DNA from: an uncultured Desulfovibrio sp.
GTDB lineage: Bacteria > Desulfobacterota > Desulfovibrionia > Desulfovibrionales > Desulfovibrionaceae
Assembly (NCBI GenBank): GCA_947177085.1
Contig: CAMWTD010000142.1
Span: forward strand, 1-5,837
Direction of reading: 5' to 3'
DNA length: 5,837 nt
The position numbers and the translations under genes were made by a program. Within the stretch, counting starts at the first letter, position 1. Every line of letters starts with the position of its first letter. Shown piece after piece: positions 1 to 5,837 of the stretch. The notes beneath the pieces are model-generated. The model did not search any database. It was not told the origin of the DNA and was given only the letters and a program-made list of their open reading frames with translations.

Positions 1-3000
1 GCCCACGATGACCGGGCCGTCCACGCCGTCGGCGAAGGCATTCTCAAGGCGCTTGCGCTTGCGCTGGCGCAGGAGATTGTAGATCTCGGGGGAGGTCATG
101 GCCCCCATGCCGGATTCGCCGCAGCAGCCCGGGCTCATGGTCACGGGCTTGCCCGAGAAGTCCTTGAGGGCGGCCACAAGCTGGCGCTGGCCCTTGATCT
201 TGTTCACGTCCGCCCATTCGCAGTGGCAGGAGGCGTGATAGAGCACCCTGGCGTCCGCGTTTTCCGGCCCCCCGTCCTTGCCGTCCCCCTGCGCCTGGAG
301 TTGGGGCAGGCGCGGCAACACGAGCTGGCTCACATCGCGGTGCTCAAGGCCCGGGAACATCTCGGCGAGCCCCAGGCGCTCGAGGCCGTCCCGGCAGGAG
401 CCGCAGGCCGTGACCAGCCAGCGGCAGTTGAAGCCCTGGCGGGCGAGACTGCGCAGCATGGAGGCGAGGTACTGGCGGTTCTGGGCGAGATTGTCCTCGA
501 AGGCCGTGTCCATGCCCGCGGCGAGCAGCGGAAAGCCGCAGCAGAGGTGCCTCGGCGGCACGGCCACGGCAATGCCCGCCTTGAGCATGAGCATGATGGA
601 GGACATGCCGATGCGGTCATAGAAGAGCGCGCCGCCGCATCCGGGGAAGTAGAGCGCGAGCTCGCGCCCGGCCCCGGGGAGCTTTTCGGGGGCGGTTTCC
701 GCGCCGGCGTCCCCGGCTTCGGGCGAGCTTTCGGGGCCTGTCTCCCCAGCCGCCGTCATGTCCCGCGCGGCGTTCGCCGCAAGCGTTTCCGATGCCGCCG
801 CTTCCGCCGGGACTCCTTCCACCGTCTGCGGCGCATCCTCGTCCGCGGGCACGAAGACCGAGCCCCGGTTGAGCTTCAGCGCCTCATAAAGATTGGTATA
901 GCCCGTTTTCGGCCCGCGCCCGGAAAAGAGCGGGTTCTGCATCCGCCGCTGCCAGGCCTGGGGCACGAAGTCGAGCACGCGGTTCTGCATCTTCTGGCCC
1001 ACCGAAGCCAGCTTGGCGGCCTTGGGCACGCGCGCCGGGATGTCGCGCACAAGCCAGGTGAGGGCGCGCTCCTTGATGGGGTGGCCGCCCGCGCCCTCGT
1101 GGTCGAGCATGCCGCGCAGGGAGAGCGCCACCTCCCCGGAGGGGATCTTCATGGGGCAGTTGGCCGTGCAGCGGCCGCAGGCCGTGCAGTGCTCCACAAG
1201 GCCGCGCAGCTCGCGCAACAGGCGCTCGTCGATGCGGCCGGTGTTGATCTGCGAATAATATACCGCCTCCAGCAGCATGCCGAGCACCATGTTCTTGTTG
1301 CGCGGATGGTACTGCATGGAGCGCTCGGGATAGCTCATGGCGCAGACGAGCTTGCACTTGCCGCAGCGCGTGCACATCTGCACGGCTGCGAGCAGGCTGA
1401 TGAGCGTTTCCTTGTCGGGGAGGCCGCTCTCGCGGATATCATTGATGAGCCGGTTGAAGGAAAAGGTGAAGGGCCTGACGGGCAGCTCGCGGTGCACGAG
1501 CTTGGCCGGGTTCATCACGTCGCGCGGGTCCACGCGCTCCTTGAAGCGGCGCAGGGCCTCCATCTTGTCCGGCGCGAAAAACGAGATCTTGGTGATGCCG
1601 ATGCCGTGCTCGCCCGAGACCTCGCCGCCCATCTCCTGGCACTCGGCCATGACGCGGGCCGCGGCCTCCTCGGCCTCCTCGAGCATCCGCGCGTCGTTGG
1701 AATTGACCGGGATGTTCACATGGCAGTTGCCGTCGCCGGCGTGCATGTGGCTCGCGATGATGATGCGGCTCGCCTCCATGTGGGCGCGGATGGCCTCGAT
1801 ATGTTTGGCGAGGTGCGGGTAGGCCGCGGCGAAGCCGTCGAGGTAGGCGGAGGCGCGCGCCCAAAGCTCGTTGTCCGAGAGCTCCGTGGCCGAAACGTCC
1901 CCCGAGGCCGCGCTGGCGGCCCTGGAAAACTCCTCGTTGAAGGCCTTGTCCTCCATGGGGAAGCCCGGGAGGCGTCCCACCTCCTGCAGGGCGTGGCGGT
2001 AGGCCCGGGCCGCGTACTCGAGGTTGAGCTGCTCGAGGAAGAGCGCGAAATCCGGGATGCGCCGCATGGGGATGACCACGTCCTCGTTGACCTTGAAGCC
2101 CGAGGTGCGCCTGGCGATGACCGAAAGGCGGTGGCGGTCCTCCCAGAAGAGGTCGGCCTCCTTGGCGTCGCGCGCCACGATGATGTCCACGTTGTCCTGC
2201 GCCTCGGCCACGTTCACGATGTCGGCCACGCACTTGTCGAGCAGATAGGGGTCGTCGCCGTCGGCCTGGAGGATGATGACCGAGATGGGGAGCCCCTCGA
2301 ACTTCGTGGACTTGCGCTTGTACTCGATGGCCTGCACGTACTTGGCGTTGAATTCCTCCAGCGCCGAGAGGTGGGCATAGTCGCCCTCCTCGCGGATGCG
2401 GTTGCGCAAGGCCACGAGGTCGCGCACCACGAGCGCCGCCGGGTGCATGGAGCGGCCGAAAAATTCCAGCACCATGACGCGCGAGTGCTTCGGCTTCTTG
2501 TGGATGACGAAGCAGGCTTCTGTGATGATGCCGTCCACGCCCTCCTTCTGCATGCCGGGGAGGCCCCCGAGGGCCTTGTTGGTCACGTCCTTGCCGAGGC
2601 CGGGCAGGCGGATCTCGTCGCCGCGCAGGTGCACCACGTTGCGCACGCCGCCGCTCACGTCCTTGACGGCGAAAACGGCGGTCTCGTCGGGGAGGATCTT
2701 GTGGCGCGGGTGGTTTTCGCGCTCCACGGTGATGATCTCGCCCGTGGGCGTGACCATCTTCCACCAGAGCAGGTTGTCGAGCGTGGTCCCGTATTCAAAG
2801 GCGCTGGGGCCGCCCGCGTTTTCCGACACGTTGCCGCCGATGGACGAGGCCTGCTTGGAGGCCGGGTCCACCGTGAAGACCGCGCCTTCCGCCGCCACGG
2901 CGTCGATGACCTGCTGGGTGAGCGCGCCGGCCTCGCAGGTGACGGTCATGGCCTCGAGGTCGATGGGCCCGATGCGCGTGAGCCTCGTCATGCTCACCAC

Positions 3001-3555
3001 CACGGCGCGCTTGCGCGCGGGCACGGCCCCGCCGGTCATGCCCGATCCCCCGCCGCGCGGAATGAGCGCGAACTTCATGTCGTTGGCGAGGCGCACGAGC
3101 GCGGCCACCTGCTCGGCATTGTCCGGCTCCACCACGAGCAGCGGCAGCTCCATGCGCAGGTCCGTGGCGTCGGTGGCGTTTTCCACGAGGTCGGCGGGCT
3201 CGCTCCTGATGCACTCGGCCGGGAAAATGTCGGCAAGCGCGTCCAGCAGCTTTTCGCGGAAGGCCGCTTCCGCCTCGTAGGCGGACCAGAACATGGTGAT
3301 GCCTTCACTGATGGCCGTGGCGTAATAGTGCGCCAGCGCCACGCTTTCGCGCTCGAAAGAGCCGCGCACGCTCTCGCGCACGAGCTCGGCGTCGATGAAG
3401 GGATTATAGGCGACGAGGAAGAGCTCCTCGGCGATGCTGATGGCGAGGTTGCGGACCGATTCCGGCCATTCGGCGAAATCGTCCGCGTTGATCTTGAGGA
3501 TGCGGTTGACCACATGGTCAGGCGCGATGGAAATGTGCGGGCCCTTGTGGCGCAT
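1..3555 (-). CDS. Fused FAD-linked 2-hydroxyacid (D-lactate-like) dehydrogenase / iron-sulfur oxidoreductase, 3' end cut by window
   Basis: Open from ATG at 3555 to the window edge: 1185 codons without a stop. Probable role: FAD-dependent oxidation of a 2-hydroxyacid such as D-lactate, with electrons passed through Fe-S clusters to a quinone or membrane partner. Seen in order: an unassigned N-terminal region of about 130 residues; an FAD-binding PCMH domain with PRGGGSGMTGG (166-176) and GGNVSENAGG (240-249); an FAD-oxidase C-terminal domain with HAGDGNCH (605-612) and GEHGIG (648-653); two [4Fe-4S] motifs, C728/731/734/738 and C790/793/796/800; an Ala/Glu/Pro-rich linker (903-962); and a CCG module with C973, C1005-C1006 and C1051/C1054, then C1110 and C1144-C1145. 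The final CxxC of the second CCG repeat would lie past the edge. The architecture matches a GlcD-GlcF fusion, as in E. coli YdiJ, so D-2-hydroxyglutarate or glycolate are alternative substrates. The start is supported by AAGGGG 9 nt upstream. Family call is strong; substrate is inferred. Confidence 0.93.
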   Translation of the reverse strand, partial: MRHKGPHISIAPDHVVNRILKINADDFAEWPESVRNLAISIAEELFLVAYNPFIDAELVRESVRGSFERESVALAHYYATAISEGITMFWSAYEAEAAFREKLLDALADIFPAECIRSEPADLVENATDATDLRMELPLLVVEPDNAEQVAALVRLANDMKFALIPRGGGSGMTGGAVPARKRAVVVSMTRLTRIGPIDLEAMTVTCEAGALTQQVIDAVAAEGAVFTVDPASKQASSIGGNVSENAGGPSAFEYGTTLDNLLWWKMVTPTGEIITVERENHPRHKILPDETAVFAVKDVSGGVRNVVHLRGDEIRLPGLGKDVTNKALGGLPGMQKEGVDGIITEACFVIHKKPKHSRVMVLEFFGRSMHPAALVVRDLVALRNRIREEGDYAHLSALEEFNAKYVQAIEYKRKSTKFEGLPISVIILQADGDDPYLLDKCVADIVNVAEAQDNVDIIVARDAKEADLFWEDRHRLSVIARRTSGFKVNEDVVIPMRRIPDFALFLEQLNLEYAARAYRHALQEVGRLPGFPMEDKAFNEEFSRAASAASGDVSATELSDNELWARASAYLDGFAAAYPHLAKHIEAIRAHMEASRIIIASHMHAGDGNCHVNIPVNSNDARMLEEAEEAAARVMAECQEMGGEVSGEHGIGITKISFFAPDKMEALRRFKERVDPRDVMNPAKLVHRELPVRPFTFSFNRLINDIRESGLPDKETLISLLAAVQMCTRCGKCKLVCAMSYPERSMQYHPRNKNMVLGMLLEAVYYSQINTGRIDERLLRELRGLVEHCTACGRCTANCPMKIPSGEVALSLRGMLDHEGAGGHPIKERALTWLVRDIPARVPKAAKLASVGQKMQNRVLDFVPQAWQRRMQNPLFSGRGPKTGYTNLYEALKLNRGSVFVPADEDAPQTVEGVPAEAAASETLAANAARDMTAAGETGPESSPEAGDAGAETAPEKLPGAGRELALYFPGCGGALFYDRIGMSSIMLMLKAGIAVAVPPRHLCCGFPLLAAGMDTAFEDNLAQNRQYLASMLRSLARQGFNCRWLVTACGSCRDGLERLGLAEMFPGLEHRDVSQLVLPRLPQLQAQGDGKDGGPENADARVLYHASCHCEWADVNKIKGQRQLVAALKDFSGKPVTMSPGCCGESGMGAMTSPEIYNLLRQRKRKRLENAFADGVDGPVIVG

Positions 3556-3564
3556 GGCCGTCCA

Positions 3565-3570
3565 CCCCTT
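3565..3570 (-). promoter_or_regulatory. Ribosome binding site of the FAD/Fe-S oxidoreductase
   Basis: AAGGGG on the minus strand, within AAGGGGTGG, lies 9 nt before the ATG at 3555. It resembles the AAGGAGGTG anti-Shine-Dalgarno complement and supports that ATG as the start. The reading frame stays open some way upstream, but I see no better start with a ribosome binding site there. Confidence 0.6.
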
Positions 3571-3624
3571 GGCTAGCGGCGCGCCCGCCGGAAAACGGAG
3601 TGCGGGAGGCAGGCGCAAACGGGG

Positions 3625-3653
3625 AGTTTATGATTTCCGCGCCCGCTTGGCAA
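3625..3653 (-). promoter_or_regulatory. Candidate sigma-70 promoter for the FAD/Fe-S oxidoreductase
   Basis: On the minus strand TTGCCA (3653-3648, five of six matches to TTGACA) is followed after exactly 17 nt by TAAACT (3630-3625, four of six matches to TATAAT). Transcription would begin near 3617 and leave a leader of about 60 nt. The -35 box directly follows the putative rubrerythrin terminator hairpin. This is pattern matching only, but the AT-rich TCATAAACT stands out in a very GC-rich gap. Confidence 0.45.
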
Positions 3654-3656
3654 GAA

Positions 3657-3683
3657 GGGCGGCAGCCCTGCCGGCCGCCGCCC
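3657..3683 (-). terminator. Putative terminator hairpin after rubrerythrin
   Basis: The 27-nt inverted repeat folds into an 11-bp GC-rich stem (GGGCGGCGGCC against GGGCTGCCGCCC-side bases, with one G-U pair) and a 5-nt GGCAG loop. It starts 53 nt past the rubrerythrin stop. The tail is TTCTTG rather than a full T tract, so termination may be partial. Together with the promoter candidate next to it, it suggests that rubrerythrin and the oxidoreductase are separate transcripts. Confidence 0.45.
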
Positions 3684-3698
3684 AAACTGCGCCCCGCG

Positions 3699-3714
3699 CC
3701 GCCCTCAGGGGCGG
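3699..3714 (-). repeat. Short GC hairpin between rubrerythrin and the oxidoreductase
   Basis: CCGCCC and GGGCGG form a perfect 6-bp stem around a 4-nt CTGA loop, 22 nt past the rubrerythrin stop. No T tract follows. It could protect the 3' end of the mRNA or help the larger hairpin downstream, or it may be a chance product of high GC. Confidence 0.3.
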
Positions 3715-3736
3715 GGGAGCGGAAAGAGGGATGGGG

Positions 3737-4243
3737 CTACTGCTGCCAGCAGTCCTCCACCTTGAAGAAGGCCGCCGCGCCCGCGCCGCACACCGGGCAG
3801 GATTCCACCGGGCCCTGGTGCGTGTAGCCGCAGAACTTGCAGACATAGTAGTCTTCGTTGGAGATCTTGGAGGGGTTCTCCATGGCCTTCTTGTAGAGCT
3901 CGGCGTGGATCTCCTCCACCTTGTTGACATAGCCGAAATAGCGGGCGATGGCGGTCTTGCCCTCCTCCTCGGCCTCCTTGATCATTTCGGGATACATCTT
4001 GGTGTATTCGTGGGTCTCGCCGCCGATGGCGTCCTTGAGGTTCTCCATGGTGGTCCCGATCTTGCCCGCGTTCTTGAAGTGGGTGAGGGCGTGGACGGTC
4101 TCGGAGGCGGCGGCGGCGCGGAAGAGCTTGGCGATCTGGGGCATGCCCTCCTGGTCGGCCACCTTGGCGAAGGCGAGATATTTGCGGTTGGCCTGGGATT
4201 CGCCGGCAAAGGCGTCCATCAGGTTCTGGTCGGTCTTGCTCAT
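3737..4243 (-). CDS. rbr: Rubrerythrin (168 aa)
   Basis: Cytoplasmic non-haem iron protein of anaerobes that reduces hydrogen peroxide to water at a diiron site, with electrons supplied through a C-terminal rubredoxin-like centre. An N-terminal ferritin-like four-helix domain (about 1-125) carries the expected iron ligands: E15, E48 with H51 (ExxH), E76 and E79, and E110 with H113 (ExxH). The rubredoxin domain has C135xxC138 and C149xxC152 within CKFCGY and CPVCGA. All key ligands are present, so it should be active. At 168 residues it is shorter than the 191-residue D. vulgaris rubrerythrin. I chose the ATG at 4243 (MSKTDQN) because GAGGAG sits 9 nt upstream; an in-frame ATG at 4279 would add 12 residues, overlap the palindrome and place that ribosome binding site inside the gene. 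An extra Cys, C165, lies near the C-terminus. The 134-bp upstream gap and its palindrome suggest independent regulation. Confidence 0.96.
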   Translation of the reverse strand: MSKTDQNLMDAFAGESQANRKYLAFAKVADQEGMPQIAKLFRAAAASETVHALTHFKNAGKIGTTMENLKDAIGGETHEYTKMYPEMIKEAEEEGKTAIARYFGYVNKVEEIHAELYKKAMENPSKISNEDYYVCKFCGYTHQGPVESCPVCGAGAAAFFKVEDCWQQ

Positions 4244-4252
4244 GGTGTTTTT

Positions 4253-4258
4253 CTCCTC
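4253..4258 (-). promoter_or_regulatory. Ribosome binding site of rubrerythrin
   Basis: A strong GAGGAG on the minus strand, 9 nt before the ATG at 4243. It decides between this start and the in-frame ATG at 4279, in favour of the shorter protein. Confidence 0.75.
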
Positions 4259-4271
4259 ATTGGGTGTTGGA

Positions 4272-4296
4272 CTAAACAAGAGTTATTCCTGTTTAG
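4272..4296 (-). promoter_or_regulatory. 25-bp near-perfect palindrome, candidate operator upstream of rubrerythrin
   Basis: Arms CTAAACA and TGTTTAG are perfect 7-bp inverted repeats around 11 nt. Counting inward, 10 of 12 symmetric positions pair, with the centre at 4284. It lies 28 nt before the rubrerythrin start in an AT-rich island within GC-rich DNA. A weak promoter candidate (-10 box at 4295-4290) falls on one arm, as expected for a repressor site. Rubrerythrin genes are often under peroxide regulators such as PerR, but this sequence is not the classic TTATAAT-type PerR box and I cannot name the regulator. If transcribed from further upstream, it could instead form a leader hairpin. 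Confidence 0.5.
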
Positions 4297-4318
4297 GAGA
4301 AAAACGGGCTTTTGTAAA
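4290..4318 (-). promoter_or_regulatory. Possible rubrerythrin promoter
   Basis: TTTACA (4318-4313, close to TTGACA) and TAAACA (4295-4290) are separated by 17 nt. The -10 box matches TATAAT at only three of six positions, so this is weak. It overlaps the palindrome at 4272-4296, which would suit repression by steric block. The start site would be near 4283. Confidence 0.3.
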
Positions 4319-4377
4319 GGCACGCACGCGGCACAAACACGCGCGGCCCCAAAGCGGCAAAGGCTCTTCCCGCACCT

Positions 4378-5670
4378 TCAGCCGGGCAGACGGCCGCCCG
4401 GGACGAGCGCGCCAGGGCAGTAGCGCGCCACGCACAGGGAGAGCCCGAGCAGGGTGAGGCCCTCCACGGCCACGGGCAAAAGCGCCCCCCCGGTGACGCC
4501 GAGCCAGAGCGCCATGAGTGCGGCGAGCGGCAGGCCCAGCAGGGCGGCGGCCCACTGAACGCGGTTCTGCTGGCTCTCGAGGCCGAGCGGCACGAGCACC
4601 TGCGCGCCGAGCACCCTGTCGCAGGCGTAGAGCGGGGCCAGCAGCAGCATGAGCCGGAGCACGGGGACGGCCGCCGCATAGTCCGGCCCGAGGGCCACGC
4701 GGATGAGCAGGGGGGCCATGATCCACGCAAGCCCGGCCCCGAGCAGCATGAACAGCGTGGTCGCGGCGAGGAAGACGAGGAGCAGCCGCGCGGCGCGGGC
4801 CGTGCGCGGCCCGCGCAGGGCGCAGAGCTCGGGAAACAGGGTCTGGATGGCGGGGTTGGCCAGTCCCACCAGCGCCCGGACGATCTTGCTCACGGCCACG
4901 AGCAGGCCCATGTCCGCGGCGCTGAGAAAGTAGCCGAGCACGAGCTGGCCGCCGCCGAGGGAGAGCGTGGAGGCCACGGAGCTCGCAAAGAGGGTGCGCG
5001 TGCGGGCAAGCGCGGCCCGGCCCCGGGCGAGGCTGAGGCGCGCGCCGAAGCCGCGCGCAAGCCCCAGGGAAAGCCAGGCGTAGGCCGCGCCCTTGCAAAG
5101 CGCGGTGAAGCAGAGATAGAGCGGCCAGTCCGAGGGGCCGCGCACGCAGAGGAAGGTCAGGGCCAGGGCGCAGCACGACGAGCCCACGTCAATGGCGGCC
5201 ATGCGCTTCATGCCGAAGCCCGCGCCCTGGAAGAACCACGTGGGGCTCGAGCCCCGGGCCGCGCCCATGGCGAGGGCGGCGGCGTAGGCCGCCGGGTGAT
5301 CCGCCGCATGGGGCAGCACGGGCAGGAGGACGAGGCCCGCGAGCCCGCAGGCGAGCGCCAGCAGGATCTTTCCGGAAAAGACCGCGCCCAGAAGTTCCCC
5401 CAGCGCCGCCCGGTCGCCGCGCAGGGTGGCGGCCTCGCGCGCGCCGCCGAGCTGGAAGCCCCAGTCCACCACCAGGGCCACCAGGGGCGGCAGGAGGCTC
5501 ATGTACATGAGCAGGCCGAAGGCGTCGGGCCCGAGCACCCGCGCGAGCCAGGGCAGGGCCGCCAGGGGCAGCAGGATCTGCGCCGCCTGGATGGCGCTGA
5601 AGGAGAAAAAGGTGCCGAGATGCGGCGCGGCGAGGCGGCCGAGGCCCCTGAGGGGCGCGGGGAGCTTCAT
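4378..5670 (-). CDS. Polysaccharide (Wzx-type) flippase, multi-pass membrane protein, 430 aa
   Basis: Likely moves lipid-linked oligosaccharide repeat units across the inner membrane for O-antigen, capsule or exopolysaccharide. It belongs to the oligosaccharide flippase branch of the MOP superfamily. Family hallmarks: LARVLGPDAFG (42-52), DWGFQLGGAREAA (69-81), PTWFFQGAGFGM (143-154, the WFFQG signature of Wzx proteins) and LGPDYAAAVPVLRLM (327-341). Hydrophobic segments run along the whole chain (for example about 21-41, 52-70, 101-120, 184-204, 236-258, 296-320, 334-350, 373-392, 395-413), consistent with the usual 12-14 helices. Length is normal. I chose the ATG at 5670 (MKLPAPL): its ATGA overlaps the stop of the upstream gene, and the chain then begins with a short basic stretch before the first helix. 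An in-frame ATG at 5763 would add 31 non-membrane residues and overlap most of the upstream coding tail. The transported glycan cannot be read from sequence. Confidence 0.9.
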   Translation of the reverse strand: MKLPAPLRGLGRLAAPHLGTFFSFSAIQAAQILLPLAALPWLARVLGPDAFGLLMYMSLLPPLVALVVDWGFQLGGAREAATLRGDRAALGELLGAVFSGKILLALACGLAGLVLLPVLPHAADHPAAYAAALAMGAARGSSPTWFFQGAGFGMKRMAAIDVGSSCCALALTFLCVRGPSDWPLYLCFTALCKGAAYAWLSLGLARGFGARLSLARGRAALARTRTLFASSVASTLSLGGGQLVLGYFLSAADMGLLVAVSKIVRALVGLANPAIQTLFPELCALRGPRTARAARLLLVFLAATTLFMLLGAGLAWIMAPLLIRVALGPDYAAAVPVLRLMLLLAPLYACDRVLGAQVLVPLGLESQQNRVQWAAALLGLPLAALMALWLGVTGGALLPVAVEGLTLLGLSLCVARYCPGALVPGGRLPG

Positions 5671-5837
5671 GCGGGGGCCCCGGCGGGCTGGGCAAATGGG
5701 TCCATGCCCGGCATATAGAGGCTTGCGCCTCCGCTGGCAAGCCTCTTGCGGATGAACTGCCATATCGTGCCGTCGATAAATCTTCCATATCCCGTCTGAA
5801 GCGGAGCGAAAGACGGGTGCTGGTGCCGGAAGAATCC
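5667..5837 (-). CDS. C-terminal 56 residues of an unidentified protein, 5' part beyond the window
   Basis: A minus-strand frame is open from the right edge to TGA at 5667-5669, which overlaps the flippase ATG as ATGA. The visible residues include HQHPSFAPL, GYGRFIDGTIWQFIRKRLA and GGASLYMPGMDPFAQ, ending in a Pro/Ala-rich PAGAPA tail. The mixed composition, with aromatic and basic residues (Trp, Phe, Tyr, Arg), looks like real protein and not the Arg/Pro/Ala-rich noise of the other frames. The 4-bp overlap indicates an operon with translational coupling. The neighbour suggests an envelope-glycan enzyme such as a glycosyltransferase, but I recognise no domain, so the function is open. Confidence 0.6.
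   Translation of the reverse strand, partial: GFFRHQHPSFAPLQTGYGRFIDGTIWQFIRKRLASGGASLYMPGMDPFAQPAGAPA
5717..5746. repeat. 10-bp perfect inverted repeat near the end of the partial upstream gene
   Basis: AGAGGCTTGC and GCAAGCCTCT are exact reverse complements separated by 10 nt. The repeat lies inside the coding tail of the partial gene and ends 46 nt before the flippase ATG. In the minus-strand mRNA it would form a stable hairpin without a T tract, so it is not a standard terminator. It may affect coupled translation or be fortuitous. Confidence 0.5.

Noticed and set aside
1439..2764. Second minus-strand frame of 441 codons inside the oxidoreductase
   Set aside because: It is the oxidoreductase read in the wrong frame: extreme Arg/Gly/Pro/His content and no motifs, whereas the chosen frame has uninterrupted domain signatures here.
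223..3576. Very long open frame (1117 codons) on the plus strand
   Set aside because: It lies antisense to the oxidoreductase. Its translation is dominated by Arg, His, Gly, Ala, Val and Leu with no recognisable domain, while the minus strand carries a complete series of FAD and Fe-S motifs. Long antisense frames are expected opposite GC-rich genes with strong third-position bias.
4244..4279. Extended rubrerythrin start at the ATG at 4279
   Set aside because: It would add 12 residues not expected in the family and bury a good GAGGAG ribosome binding site and part of the palindrome inside the gene.
4297..4377. Possible terminator after the flippase
   Set aside because: I searched this GC-rich stretch for a stem followed by a T tract. 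The TTTTT near 4300 has no convincing stem before it, so no terminator is annotated.
3434..4423. Plus-strand frame of 329 codons across the rubrerythrin locus
   Set aside because: It runs antisense to rubrerythrin and through both intergenic regions. Its Leu/Gly/Val/His-rich translation is a shadow of the rubrerythrin codons, and no family is recognisable.
4283..5176. Minus-strand frame of 297 codons overlapping the flippase
   Set aside because: An Arg/Ala/Pro-rich out-of-frame translation with no membrane segments. The flippase frame has the family motifs and hydrophobic segments.
5671..5763. Extended flippase start at the ATG at 5763
   Set aside because: The 31 added residues are basic and non-membrane, have no clear ribosome binding site and overlap a better-supported coding tail whose stop meets the ATG at 5670.

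Overview
This is a GC-rich window in which every gene I can support lies on the minus strand. It reads from a partial gene at the right edge, through a membrane flippase and a rubrerythrin, to a very long FAD/iron-sulfur oxidoreductase that runs off the left edge. A stand-alone rubrerythrin, a fused 2-hydroxyacid dehydrogenase with two [4Fe-4S] motifs and a CCG module, and high GC together suggest an anaerobic deltaproteobacterium of the Desulfovibrio type. That placement is inferred from gene content only; there is no rRNA or marker gene.

Layout, in the direction of transcription: (1) 5837-5667, the last 56 codons of an unidentified gene. Its TGA overlaps the ATG of the next gene (ATGA), so the two are probably translationally coupled. 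(2) 5670-4378, a 430-residue polysaccharide (Wzx-type) flippase. (3) A 134-bp gap with a near-perfect 25-bp palindrome and a possible promoter, then rubrerythrin at 4243-3737. (4) A 181-bp gap with two hairpins, one a plausible rubrerythrin terminator, and a good promoter candidate. (5) 3555-1, an oxidoreductase open for 1185 codons to the window edge. Its end, including the last expected cysteine pair of the CCG module, is missing.

Functionally there are three units rather than one pathway. The partial gene and the flippase belong to an envelope or surface-glycan operon that continues to the right. Rubrerythrin is a peroxide-scavenging protein with its own control region. The large oxidoreductase is a single-chain equivalent of GlcD plus GlcF. 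It would oxidise a 2-hydroxyacid (D-lactate is the leading guess) on FAD and pass electrons through the Fe-S clusters to a membrane or quinone acceptor.

I see no mobile element, CRISPR array, tRNA or rRNA, and no convincing new system. The most useful leads are the unassigned palindrome before rubrerythrin, the unassigned N-terminal region and the low-complexity linker of the oxidoreductase, and the coupled partial gene at the right edge.
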